A stretch of DNA of 59,501 nucleotides from Syntrophobacterales bacterium (GTDB lineage Bacteria > Desulfobacterota > Desulfobaccia > Desulfobaccales > 0-14-0-80-60-11), in NCBI GenBank assembly GCA_023512475.1, contig JAILZL010000017.1:1-59501 (forward strand), read 5' to 3'. This document shows, one piece after another, positions 44,201-52,084 of this stretch. Both the position numbers and the translations under genes were made by a program. The notes beneath the pieces were generated by a model. That model did no database searches. It was not told where the DNA came from and was given only the letters and a program-made list of their open reading frames with translations. How positions within the stretch are numbered: the stretch's first letter is position 1; each line of letters opens with the position of its first letter.

Positions 44201-45517
44201 ATGCCTGAGACCCCCTCTCTTTTCGCACCGGAAGCCCCCCTGGCGGCCCGCATGCGCCCCCGGACCCTGGCGGAGTTCGTGGGCCAGGAGCACCTGGTGG
44301 GGGAAGGAAAGATCCTCTGGCGGGTGATGCGGGCCCGCCGCCTCTTTTCCTCCATGATCTTCTGGGGCCCCCCGGGGAGCGGCAAGACCACCCTGGCCCG
44401 CCTGATCGCCCGGGAGCTGGACTGCGAGTTTGTCAGTCTCAGCGCGGTGATGAGCGGGGTGGCCGACCTGCGGCGGGTGGTGGAGCAGGCCCGGCGCCTC
44501 AGGGACCGGGGCCGCCGGCTGGTGGTGCTCATCGATGAGATCCACCGCTTCAACAAGGCCCAGCAGGATGCCCTGCTCCCGCACGTGGAGGAGGGCCTCA
44601 TCACCCTCATGGGGGCCACCACCGAGAATCCCTTCTTTGAAGTCATCGGGCCGCTGCTCAGCCGCTCCCGGGTCTTTGTCCTGGAGCCCCTGACCTCTGA
44701 GCATCTGCTGGTCATCCTCCGGCGCGCCCTCACGGACCCGGAGCGGGGGCTGGGAGGGATCCCGGCGGAGGTGAGCGAGGAGGCCCTGCACCTGGTGGCG
44801 GAACGGGCCGGGGGGGACGCCCGCCGGGCCCTCAACACCCTGGAGCTGGCGGTCCTGAGCACCCCGGCGGATCCCGACGGCCGGGTGCGGGTGGGACCAG
44901 AGGTCATCCGGGAGTGCCTCCCCCGCCGGGAGCTGGTCTATGACAAGGAGGGGGACGCCCACTACGACACCGTGAGCGCCTTCATCAAGAGCGTTAGGGG
45001 CTCGGATGTGGACGCCGCCCTCCTGTGGCTGGCCCGGATGCTGAAGGGGGGCGAGGATCCCCGCTTCATCCTCCGGCGGCTGTTCATCCTGGCCTCCGAG
45101 GACATCGGCCTGGCGGACCCCCAGGCCCTGGTGCAGGTGGCCGCGGCCTCCCGGGCCCTGGAGTGGGTGGGCCTGCCCGAGGCGGAGTATCACCTGGCCC
45201 AGGCCACCATGTATCTGGCCCTGGCCCCCAAGAGCAACTCCACCCAGGCGTATTTCAAGGCCCAAGCCGCCCTGGAGGAGACGGGCGCCACCCAGGTGCC
45301 CCTGCATCTCATGGACTCTTCCCGGGACGGCCGGGCCCTGGGGCATGGCCGGGACTACCTCTACCCCCATGATTTCCCGGGCCACTGGGTGAAGCAGGAC
45401 TATCTGCCTGAGGCCCTGAAGGGCCGCCGCTTTTACGAGCCGGGGGAGGAGGGGGCGGAGCGGCAGCTGGCGGCCCGCTGGCGGGCCCGGCGGGGGGAGA
45501 CGGGGCCGGAAAACTGA
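44201..45517 (+). CDS. rarA: Replication-associated recombination protein RarA (MgsA)
   Basis: AAA+ ATPase acting at stalled replication forks. 438 residues. N-terminal LAARMRPRTLAEFVGQEHLVGEG, Walker A GPPGSGKTT, Walker B VVLIDEIHRFNKAQQDALLPHVEEG, sensor 1 GATTENPFFEV, and C-terminal MgsA region (AFIKSVRGSDVDAALLWLARML). Complete. No known antibiotic or mobile link. Confidence 0.95.
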   Translation: MPETPSLFAPEAPLAARMRPRTLAEFVGQEHLVGEGKILWRVMRARRLFSSMIFWGPPGSGKTTLARLIARELDCEFVSLSAVMSGVADLRRVVEQARRLRDRGRRLVVLIDEIHRFNKAQQDALLPHVEEGLITLMGATTENPFFEVIGPLLSRSRVFVLEPLTSEHLLVILRRALTDPERGLGGIPAEVSEEALHLVAERAGGDARRALNTLELAVLSTPADPDGRVRVGPEVIRECLPRRELVYDKEGDAHYDTVSAFIKSVRGSDVDAALLWLARMLKGGEDPRFILRRLFILASEDIGLADPQALVQVAAASRALEWVGLPEAEYHLAQATMYLALAPKSNSTQAYFKAQAALEETGATQVPLHLMDSSRDGRALGHGRDYLYPHDFPGHWVKQDYLPEALKGRRFYEPGEEGAERQLAARWRARRGETGPEN

Positions 45518-45645
45518 CAGCCTCCCTCTCACCACCCCCATGCAAGGGCTGGCAGGGGCAGGGGCCGTGACTCCAGGCCCTTCCCCTGCACCTCCCATGG
45601 CCGGGCCGGCCGGCGGGCCTGGGGCCGAATTTTCCGGCGGCTCTC

Positions 45646-45674
45646 TGGACAGAGGGGCCGGCAGGAATTATAAT
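45646..45674 (+). promoter_or_regulatory. Strong sigma-70-like promoter
   Basis: TGGACA (45646-45651), a 17-base spacer and perfect TATAAT (45669-45674). One of the closest matches to consensus in the window. Drives the receiver-domain gene, with a ~55-base leader, and probably the two genes after it. Confidence 0.72.
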
Positions 45675-45737
45675 ATTTATGCGTCGCGGCCGGTCAAACG
45701 GCCAGGGGGAGCGCCGCTTCGGAAGGGGGTGTTCCGA

Positions 45738-46085
45738 ATGGCGCGCATCCTGTTGCTGGAGGGAGAGCCCAACATCCGCCGGCTCTGCCGGGAGGAGCTG
45801 CTGGAGGAGGGTTACGAGGTGGTGGCGGCCGGCACCGGCTGGGAGGGGGTCCGGCTGGTGGAGGCCTTTCACCCGGATGTGGTCATTTTGGAGGCTCGGC
45901 TGCCGGATACCTCGGGTCTGGAAGTGAGCCGCATGGTCAAGGGGACGGACCGCCGGGTCCGCCTGGTGCTGTTCACCCATTGCCTGCCGCCCCGGGACCT
46001 TCGGGCCGTGGGGGCGGATGCCTATGTCCCCAAATCCTGGGATCTGGAACCTCTGAAACAGACGGTGAGGCGGCTGTTGTCCTGA
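45738..46085 (+). CDS. Atypical stand-alone receiver domain (Glu at phospho-acceptor)
   Basis: 115 residues, one receiver domain. The acidic pair is altered (LLLEGEP: Glu8, Gly9, Glu10) and the phospho-acceptor Asp is Glu52 in VVILEARLP. Thr80 and Lys99 (VPKSWD) are kept. Glu at this site can mimic phosphorylation, so the protein may be constitutively active or phosphorylation-independent. No output domain. Start taken at ATG 45738; a GTG at 45729 is possible. A strong promoter lies upstream and a thiamine-binding-type gene follows 11 bases after the stop. Confidence 0.82.
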   Translation: MARILLLEGEPNIRRLCREELLEEGYEVVAAGTGWEGVRLVEAFHPDVVILEARLPDTSGLEVSRMVKGTDRRVRLVLFTHCLPPRDLRAVGADAYVPKSWDLEPLKQTVRRLLS

Positions 46086-46096
46086 GGGAGGGGCCC

Positions 46097-46396
46097 ATGG
46101 CACTCATGGAGATCAGCATCGTGCCCGTGGGATTGGGCACCCCCAGCATGGGGGATTATCTGGCGGAGATCGAGGCCCATCTGCGGCGGCGGCAGGTGGT
46201 GCACCAGCTCACCGACATGGGCACCGTGATCTACGGCCCCATCGAGGAACTCCTGGCCGTGGCCCGGGAGCTGCATGAGCTGCCCTTTGCCCGGGGGGTG
46301 CGCCGGGTGCTCACCCACATCGCCATTGATGACCGCCGGGACAAGGAGGTCAGGCTGGGGGACAAGACGAGAAGCGTGGAAGCCCGGCTCACCTGA
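46097..46396 (+). CDS. MTH1187/YkoF-type thiamine-binding family protein (UPF0045)
   Basis: 99 residues, one ferredoxin-like alpha-beta domain. Landmarks: [21 protein letters not shown] near the N-terminus, then [16 protein letters not shown] and [16 protein letters not shown]. Members of this family bind thiamine or related ligands; whether this one transports, senses or stores it is unknown. GGGAGGGGCCC precedes the ATG. dnaJ starts 8 bases after its stop. Confidence 0.85.
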   Translation: MALMEISIVPVGLGTPSMGDYLAEIEAHLRRRQVVHQLTDMGTVIYGPIEELLAVARELHELPFARGVRRVLTHIAIDDRRDKEVRLGDKTRSVEARLT

Positions 46397-46404
46397 CACG
46401 GATC

Positions 46405-47583
46405 ATGCCCGCCACCCAGAAGGATTACTACCGCATCCTGGGGGTGTCCCGCGACGCCACCCCGGAAGAGATCAAGAAAGCTTACCGCAAGCTGGCCCTG
46501 AAGTACCACCCCGACCGCAACCCCGGGGACAAGCAGGCGGAGGAGAGATTCAAGGAGGCGGCGGAGGCCTACGAGGTGCTCCGGGATCCCGAAAAGCGCC
46601 GCCTCTATGATATGTACGGCCACGAAGGGGTCTCCTCCACCGGCTTCACCGGGTTCAGCGACTTCTCCGATATCTTCCGCTCCTTCAGCGACATCTTCGA
46701 GGACCTCTTCGGCTTCGGCAGCTTCGGCGCCGGGCGGGAGCCCCGGCCCCAGCAGGGTGCCGACCTGCGCTACGACCTCACCCTGGATTTTCTGGACGCC
46801 ACCTTGGGGACCGAGGTGACCATCGAGGTGCCCCGGCTGGTGAACTGCCGCACCTGCGGCGGCTCCGGCGCCAAACCCGGCACCCGCACCATCCCCTGCC
46901 CCCAGTGCGGCGGCCGGGGGGTGGTCTCCCGCAGCCACGGCATCTTCCAGATCACCACCACCTGCCCCCGCTGCGGGGGCTTGCGGGAATTCATTGCCGA
47001 GCCCTGCCCCGACTGCCAGGGCGAGGGGATGGCCCGGGAAAAGAAAAAGCTCCGGGTCAAGATTCCCCCGGGCATGGACAGCGGCACCCACCTCATCATG
47101 GCGGGGGAGGGCAACGAAGGCCGCTATGGCGGCCCCCCCGGCGACCTGTACATCATCCTGAATGTGCGGCCCCACGAGCTCTTCCGGCGGGAGGGCTACG
47201 ATCTGAAGCTGGAGGTGCCCCTCAGCTTTGTGCAGGCCGCCCTGGGTACCCGCCTCACCATCCCCACCCTCACCGGCACCCAGGAGATCACCATCCCCCC
47301 CGGCACCCAGCCCGGGGAGGTCATCCGCCTGAAGAACGAGGGGGTGCCCTATCCCAAGGGTCAGCGTCGGGGTGACCTCCTCGTCACCGTGCGGGTTACC
47401 ATCCCCAAAAGCCTCACCCCCCGCCAGGAGGAGCTGCTGCGGGAGCTGGCCCGGGAGGAGGGGACCGCCCAGCAAACCCGAAGCCGGAAAAAGGCCGCGG
47501 GAGCCAAAAACAATCCCGCCCCCCAGGAGGAGGGCCTCCTCCGGAGGCTCTGGCACTCCGTCAAAGAATGGGCCGATCTCTGA
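46405..47583 (+). CDS. dnaJ: Chaperone protein DnaJ
   Basis: Hsp40 co-chaperone that stimulates DnaK. 392 residues. J domain 1-70 with the HPD motif ([10 protein letters not shown]), Gly/Phe region (about 75-110), zinc-finger region with [24 protein letters not shown] and CPDCQGEG, then two C-terminal substrate-binding domains. The third zinc motif has lost its final Gly. A charged C-terminal tail of about 40 residues ([17 protein letters not shown]..., ending SVKEWADL) extends beyond standard DnaJ. No dnaK or grpE nearby. Confidence 0.92.
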   Translation: MPATQKDYYRILGVSRDATPEEIKKAYRKLALKYHPDRNPGDKQAEERFKEAAEAYEVLRDPEKRRLYDMYGHEGVSSTGFTGFSDFSDIFRSFSDIFEDLFGFGSFGAGREPRPQQGADLRYDLTLDFLDATLGTEVTIEVPRLVNCRTCGGSGAKPGTRTIPCPQCGGRGVVSRSHGIFQITTTCPRCGGLREFIAEPCPDCQGEGMAREKKKLRVKIPPGMDSGTHLIMAGEGNEGRYGGPPGDLYIILNVRPHELFRREGYDLKLEVPLSFVQAALGTRLTIPTLTGTQEITIPPGTQPGEVIRLKNEGVPYPKGQRRGDLLVTVRVTIPKSLTPRQEELLRELAREEGTAQQTRSRKKAAGAKNNPAPQEEGLLRRLWHSVKEWADL

Positions 47584-47617
47584 CCCCGACCTGGGAGGGC
47601 GCCCCGGGCTGACGGCC

Positions 47618-47660
47618 TGATTTTGATTGACAATCAGGGCCCGACGGCGTTAATTATAAT
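47618..47660 (+). promoter_or_regulatory. Hairpin and possible promoter before korA
   Basis: CTGATT (47618-47623) pairs with AATCAG (47632-47637), possibly ending dnaJ transcription. A perfect TTGACA (47627-47632) lies inside, and a perfect TATAAT at 47655-47660, but their spacing is 22 bases. A 17-base spacing selects the weaker TTAATT (47650). A promoter is likely; exact elements are uncertain. Confidence 0.4.
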
Positions 47661-47695
47661 TTTCACAAGGGCCTCGGGCCCGCCCCGGAGACGGA

Positions 47696-49402
47696 ATGCC
47701 CATTGATCTCAACATCCTCATCGGCGGGGCCGCCGGGCAGGGGGTGCACTCCATCACCACCCCCCTGGCCCGGAGCCTGGTCAGGGCCGGCGCTCGGGTG
47801 GTGGTTGTTCAGGACTACCAGTCCCGCATCCGGGGCGGCCATATCTTCAATGTCCTGCGGGTCTCCGACGTGCCGCTGGCCGGCCCCCGGGAAGGGGTGG
47901 ATCTTCTGGTGGCCCTGAACCAGGAGACCGTGGCCCTGCACCTGCCGGAGCTGGCTCCGGGCGGCCTCCTCATCTACGACGCCGAGCAGGTGCAGGAGGT
48001 GCCCCCCGGGGTTCCGGCCCTGGGCCTGTCTTTGGAGGAGCTCCTCCCCGGCACCCAGGCGGGGGAGATCGCCGTCAACGCCGGGGCCTCCGGCGCGGTT
48101 CTGGGGCTGTTGGAGCTCCCGGTGGCGGGGCTGGCGGAGATGCTGGCGGAGAGCTTCGCCGCCAAGGGCGAGGAGGTGGCCGGCTGGAACCGGCAGGCCG
48201 CCACCCGGGGCTGGGAGCTGGCCCAGAAGTTCCCCCATGCCGTCTCCCTGGCCGGCCTGACCCCGCCTCCCACCCCCTGGCTGCTGATGAGCGGCCATGA
48301 GGCGGTGGCGGTGGGGGCGCTGATGGCCGGCCTCACCTTCATCAGCGGCTACCCCATGACCCCCTGGACCAGCCTCTTCAACGCCGTGGCCCAGCGGGCC
48401 CTGAAATACGGGGTGGTCCTGGAGCAGGCCGAAGACGAGATCTGCGCCATCAACATGGCCATCGGCGCCAGCTACGCCGGGGCCCGGGCCATGACCGGGA
48501 CCTCCGGGGGCGGTTTCTGCCTCATGACCGAGGCCGTGGGGCTGGCGGCCATGACTGAAACCCCCCTGGTGGTGGTGGTGGCCCAACGCCCCGGGCCCTC
48601 CACCGGGCTGCCCACCCGCACCTCCCAGGGGGACCTCCAGTTCGTGCTCTGGGCCGGCCAGGACGACTCCCCCCGGGCGGTGCTGGCGCCGGGTTCCCCG
48701 GCCCAGGGCTATGCGGTGGCCCTCAAGGCCTTCGACCTGGCGGAGCGCTACCAGATCCCGGTCTTCATCCTCACGGACCAGTATTTTGCCGACAGCCAGC
48801 ACACCTGCCGGGTGGAGGACTTCCCGGCCCGGCGCATCCCCTTCGCCCTGGAGACGGAGCCCGCCGGAGGGGTTTATGAGCGCTACGCCCTCACCGAAAG
48901 CGGCATCTCCCCCCGGCGGCTGCCGGGTTTCGGGCCGGAGCTGGTGGTGGCCGACTCCGACGAGCACACCCCCGACGGCCACCTCACCGAGGACCTGAGG
49001 GTGCGGGTGCAGATGCACGAGAAGCGCCTGCGCAAGCTCACGGCCCTGGCCGGAGAGATGCGGGGCCTGACCACCGCGGGGGACCCGGAGGCCCCGGTGG
49101 TGCTCCTGTGCTGGGGCTCCAGCCGGGGGCCGGTCTCCGAGGCGGTGAGCCGCCTGGCGGCCCAGGGGGTGGCGGCCCGCATGGTGCATCTGAGCGAGCT
49201 GTGGCCCTTCCCCCGGGAGCCGGTGCTCTCGGCCCTTGAAGGTGCCAAAAAGCTGGTGGTGGTGGAACAGAACGCCTCCGGCCAGCTCATGCGCCTGTTG
49301 AGGCAGGAGACGGGCCTGGTGGGTACCCAGGCGGTGCGCCGCTATGACGGCCGGCCCTTCACCCCGGAGTACATCCTCCGGGGTCTTTCGGGGGTGGTGT
49401 GA
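47696..49402 (+). CDS. korA: 2-oxoacid:acceptor oxidoreductase, fused gamma-alpha subunit
   Basis: 568 residues. N-terminal gamma domain (about 1-180: GGAAGQGVHSITTPLARSL and SRIRGGHIFNVLR) fused to the pyrimidine-binding alpha domain (SGYPMTPWTSLFNA, TGTSGGGFCLMTEAVGLA). With KorB it forms a thiamine-diphosphate enzyme that makes acyl-CoA and reduced ferredoxin from 2-oxoacids. Fused gamma-alpha is typical of 2-oxoglutarate or 2-oxoacid types; substrate not decided. GGAG precedes the ATG, and the stop overlaps the korB start. Confidence 0.9.
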   Translation: MPIDLNILIGGAAGQGVHSITTPLARSLVRAGARVVVVQDYQSRIRGGHIFNVLRVSDVPLAGPREGVDLLVALNQETVALHLPELAPGGLLIYDAEQVQEVPPGVPALGLSLEELLPGTQAGEIAVNAGASGAVLGLLELPVAGLAEMLAESFAAKGEEVAGWNRQAATRGWELAQKFPHAVSLAGLTPPPTPWLLMSGHEAVAVGALMAGLTFISGYPMTPWTSLFNAVAQRALKYGVVLEQAEDEICAINMAIGASYAGARAMTGTSGGGFCLMTEAVGLAAMTETPLVVVVAQRPGPSTGLPTRTSQGDLQFVLWAGQDDSPRAVLAPGSPAQGYAVALKAFDLAERYQIPVFILTDQYFADSQHTCRVEDFPARRIPFALETEPAGGVYERYALTESGISPRRLPGFGPELVVADSDEHTPDGHLTEDLRVRVQMHEKRLRKLTALAGEMRGLTTAGDPEAPVVLLCWGSSRGPVSEAVSRLAAQGVAARMVHLSELWPFPREPVLSALEGAKKLVVVEQNASGQLMRLLRQETGLVGTQAVRRYDGRPFTPEYILRGLSGVV

Positions 49403-50256
49403 TGCTGCCGCCGGAACTGTATGCAGGCATTGAATCCGCCTGGTGTCCGGGCTGCGGCAATTTCCCCATGCTCAAGGCCTTCAAGCAGGCCCTGGCGGAG
49501 CTGGAGATCCGGCCCCAGGACCTGGTGCTGGTCTCCGCCATCGGCCAGTCCAGCAAGTTCCCCCATTACCTCAAATGCAACACCTTCAACGGCATCCACG
49601 GCCGGGCCCTGCCGGTGGCCACCGGCATCCGGCTGGCCAACCCCACCCTCAAGGTGGTGGTGACCGTGGGAGACGGGGACCAGTACGGCGAGGGGGGGAA
49701 CCACCTGCTGGCGGCCTTCCGGCGCAATCCGGACCTCACCCTGGTGGTGCACAACAATCAGATCTACGCCCTGACCAAGGGGCAGGCCTCGCCCACCAGC
49801 GACCAGGGTACCAAGGACCTCCTGCACCCCCAAGGGGTGCCCTATCCCCCCCTGCACCCCCTGGCCCTGGCGGTGGCCCAGGACTGCTCCTGGGTGGGGC
49901 GGTCCTTTGCGGGAATGCCTCAGCACCTCACCGAAATGTACAAAAAGGCCCTCACCCACAAGGGACTGGCCTTTCTGGAGGTGCTGCAGCCCTGCGTCAC
50001 CTTCAACAAGGTCAACACCTATGAATGGTACCGGAAGCGGGTCTATGAGGTGGAGACCCGGCCGGATTATGCGCCCGAGGATGAGTTGTGGGCCTACCGG
50101 GTGGCCAAGGAGTGGGGCGAGCAGATCCCCATCGGGGTGATCTTCCGGAAGCCCCGGCCCATCCTGGAAGAGAGCTTCCCCCAGCTGGCGGCGGGGCCCC
50201 TGGCCGGGCGCCTGCCTGAGCGGCCGCTGGCGGAGCTGTTGGCGGAGTTCAGCTGA
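49402..50256 (+). CDS. korB: 2-oxoacid:acceptor oxidoreductase, beta (TPP) subunit
   Basis: 284 residues. WCPGCGNFPMLKAFKQ near the N-terminus and the TPP/Mg motif VGDGDQYGEGGNHLLAA, followed by VHNNQIYALTKGQASPT. CVTFN and the C-terminal VIFRKPRP also fit KorB/VorB-type subunits. The ATG overlaps the korA stop (TGATG). No ferredoxin-like delta subunit follows, so electrons probably go to a ferredoxin encoded elsewhere. Confidence 0.92.
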   Translation: MLPPELYAGIESAWCPGCGNFPMLKAFKQALAELEIRPQDLVLVSAIGQSSKFPHYLKCNTFNGIHGRALPVATGIRLANPTLKVVVTVGDGDQYGEGGNHLLAAFRRNPDLTLVVHNNQIYALTKGQASPTSDQGTKDLLHPQGVPYPPLHPLALAVAQDCSWVGRSFAGMPQHLTEMYKKALTHKGLAFLEVLQPCVTFNKVNTYEWYRKRVYEVETRPDYAPEDELWAYRVAKEWGEQIPIGVIFRKPRPILEESFPQLAAGPLAGRLPERPLAELLAEFS

Positions 50257-50370
50257 CCGCCCCGGGTGCCGATAACGGGGGGGGCCGGCGATGGCGTCCG
50301 CTGAAAGGGAGAAAATCCCCACCGGGGGGCCGGCATTCCGGCCCCGGGAGGAACATGCGAGAGGGAACCG

Positions 50371-50544
50371 ATGACCGAGGCAAAATCTCTCCTGGAAATG
50401 CGTTCCTGGGACATCCTGAAGGAGCCCAACCGGATCCTCCTGGAGGAGGACTACAGCCGCATGGAGCTCCTCATCTATTTTCTCACCTGGACGGTGGAGA
50501 TCGGCCTGGCTCTGGTTCTGGCCGTCACCTACCTCCGGGGGTAA
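50371..50544 (+). CDS. Small single-span membrane protein (57 residues)
   Basis: Reads MTEAKSLLEMRSWDIL to AVTYLRG and stop TAA. A helical acidic N-terminus, then one membrane helix at about 34-53 (LLIYFLTWTVEIGLALVLAV). GAGAGGGAACCG precedes the ATG, and codon use matches neighbours. Shorter than common annotation cut-offs. It lies 114 bases after korB and could anchor or assist that enzyme, but no function can be assigned. Confidence 0.68.
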   Translation: MTEAKSLLEMRSWDILKEPNRILLEEDYSRMELLIYFLTWTVEIGLALVLAVTYLRG

Positions 50545-50564
50545 AAAGAACCGGGCTGAACCGA

Positions 50565-50593
50565 TTGACCCGAACCCGGCGTGGATTTACAAT
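50565..50593 (+). promoter_or_regulatory. Strong sigma-70-like promoter before a structured leader
   Basis: TTGACC (50565-50570), a 17-base spacer and TACAAT (50588-50593). Both hexamers match consensus at 5 of 6 positions. The predicted start near 50600 leaves ~170 untranslated bases before the U32 peptidase ATG. Confidence 0.72.
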
Positions 50594-50599
50594 AAGCTA

Positions 50600-50769
50600 A
50601 CGGGAGATGCGCTGAACGCGGCCGGCAGCATCGGGAACGGGGCAGGGAGCGCGCCCCGGATAGACAGGAAGCCTGTGACAGGAGCCCACCAAACCTGGGG
50701 GTTACCTGAGATCCTGGCATCGCAGGAAAACCAGGCCGCAACTGCCAGGCTCAGGGAGGTGTGGGAGAT
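50600..50769 (+). ncRNA. Candidate structured leader or small RNA (6S-like?)
   Basis: Long-range pairing closes the region: CTGA (50612-50615) with TCAG (50751-50754), GCC-GGCAG (50621-50628) with CTGCC-A-GGC (50742-50750). Inside are ACAGG-AAG-CCTGT (50664-50676), and CAGGA (50679-50683)/TCCTG (50712-50716) enclosing AACC-TGGG-GGTT (50692-50703). A long imperfect stem with an open middle and apical hairpin recalls 6S RNA, but no consensus was confirmed. A regulatory 5' leader is the alternative. Confidence 0.35.
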
Positions 50770-51798
50770 ATGGTGAACGAACTGTTGGCCCCCGGCGGCA
50801 GCCTGGAAATGGTGGCCGCCGTGCTGGAAAGCGGCGCCGACGCGGTGTACGTGGGCGCCAAGGGGTTTAGCCGGCGCAAATGCGCCTGGGAGCTGGAAGA
50901 CAGCCAGATTGAGGAGGCGGTGCGCCTGGCCCGGGAGCGAAAGGGCAAGATCCGGGTGGCGCTCAACGCGGAAATCCCCGGGGACAAGATTCCGCTCCTG
51001 CTCAAAAAAGTGGAGAAATACGCCCACTTCGGCATCGAAGGGGTGATCGTCAAGACGCCGGCCGTCATGCAGGAGATCCACCGGCTCTTCCCGGAGTTGA
51101 TCATCCACGCCAGCGTGGGGTGCAACATCATCACCAAGGAGGACATGGCCCGCTATCAGGCCTACGGCGCCTCCCAGATTGTGGCCTCCACCGAGATCAA
51201 CACGGTGGAGAAGCTGGCCCGCTTCAAGGCCGACGCCGATGCCCTGGGGCTCAAGGCCGAGGTCCTCATCCATGGCAACCGCTGCATCGGCGGGGTGGGC
51301 AACTGCCTGTTTCATGAGCTGGTGGCCGACAGCTACGTGCGCAAGGTCTACTACGATGAGGAAGGCAACGAGATCGTGGAGTACGAGGGCTGGCCGGACC
51401 GGAGCGGCAGCTGCTTCAGGATCTGCCTCCTCACCGACGAGCAGCGCCATCGCATCCTGAGGCAGCGGGGCCATAGCCCGGAGTTCATCGAGGCCATCAA
51501 CGAGCGCATCCGGAGAAGCCCCAACGTGGCCTTCGCCATCCTGGGGGATGAGCTCAAGGCGTATCTCAACCTGGGGCTGGCCACCCTCAAGGTGCAAGGC
51601 CGGGAATATGCGGTGAGCATGATCTCCCGCATGATCTGCTGCTACCGTCAGCTCATCGACGCCCATCAGCGGGGGGAGGACATCAACAGCCCCATCCTCC
51701 TGCGCATCCAGGAGCGGCTCCGGGAGATCGTGGCGGAGCGGGACCGGGCCCGCATGGAGAAGACCAAGGAGCTGCACCGCCAGATCGTCGGTCTGTAA
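50770..51798 (+). CDS. Peptidase U32 family protein
   Basis: 342 residues from ATG 50770 (GGGAGAT and GGAGG upstream; an in-frame GTG at 50761 directly abuts GGAGG and is less likely). N-terminal [26 protein letters not shown] is the family signature; Cys residues in [14 protein letters not shown] and SCFRICLL resemble the conserved cluster that binds Fe-S in RlhA/UbiU/UbiV-type members. Known members hydroxylate tRNA/rRNA bases or ubiquinone precursors without O2; a true peptidase role is doubtful. Specific function not assigned. Confidence 0.88.
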   Translation: MVNELLAPGGSLEMVAAVLESGADAVYVGAKGFSRRKCAWELEDSQIEEAVRLARERKGKIRVALNAEIPGDKIPLLLKKVEKYAHFGIEGVIVKTPAVMQEIHRLFPELIIHASVGCNIITKEDMARYQAYGASQIVASTEINTVEKLARFKADADALGLKAEVLIHGNRCIGGVGNCLFHELVADSYVRKVYYDEEGNEIVEYEGWPDRSGSCFRICLLTDEQRHRILRQRGHSPEFIEAINERIRRSPNVAFAILGDELKAYLNLGLATLKVQGREYAVSMISRMICCYRQLIDAHQRGEDINSPILLRIQERLREIVAERDRARMEKTKELHRQIVGL

Positions 51799-51818
51799 GG
51801 CCCGGCCGGAACTGAACG

Positions 51819-51850
51819 GGGCGGGGGCGGAAGCCCCCGCCCTCATTTAT
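51819..51850 (+). terminator. Terminator after the U32 gene
   Basis: Perfect 10-bp stem GGGCGGGGGC / GCCCCCGCCC with a GGAA loop, followed by TCATTTAT, 20 bases after the stop. Confidence 0.85.
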
Positions 51851-52009
51851 GTACGGGGAGCCCGGGAAAGGGCGGGCCGCTTCCGCAGCCCGGGGTCCCC
51901 CCGGAAGCAGCTGTGGGGCGGAGAATCTGCGCGGCGGAAGCCGTGGCGCCCCTGAGGCCTGTCCGTACACCATTCCCTGGGCAGGAGCCTCAGGATTTGT
52001 AACTTTTTC

Positions 52010-52038
52010 TTTCCAGGGGTATACACCTGCCTTATAAT
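52010..52038 (+). promoter_or_regulatory. Promoter of the GT39 operon
   Basis: TTTCCA (52010-52015), a 17-base spacer and perfect TATAAT (52033-52038), 46 bases before the ATG at 52085. The preceding 51851-52009 contains no gene. Confidence 0.68.
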
Positions 52039-52084
52039 AGGGGAGGTTTTTTTGCCCGGCTGAAGAAAATCCGCGCCGAGGCCG

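Noticed and set aside
50600-50769. SRP (4.5S) RNA or RNase P RNA in the U32 leader
   Set aside because: The GGTCAGGTCCGGAAGGAAGCAGC-like SRP core and RNase P conserved blocks are not present.
51849-52037. 62-residue ORF before the GT39 gene
   Set aside because: No ribosome site, low-complexity translation, and it overlaps a terminator and a promoter.
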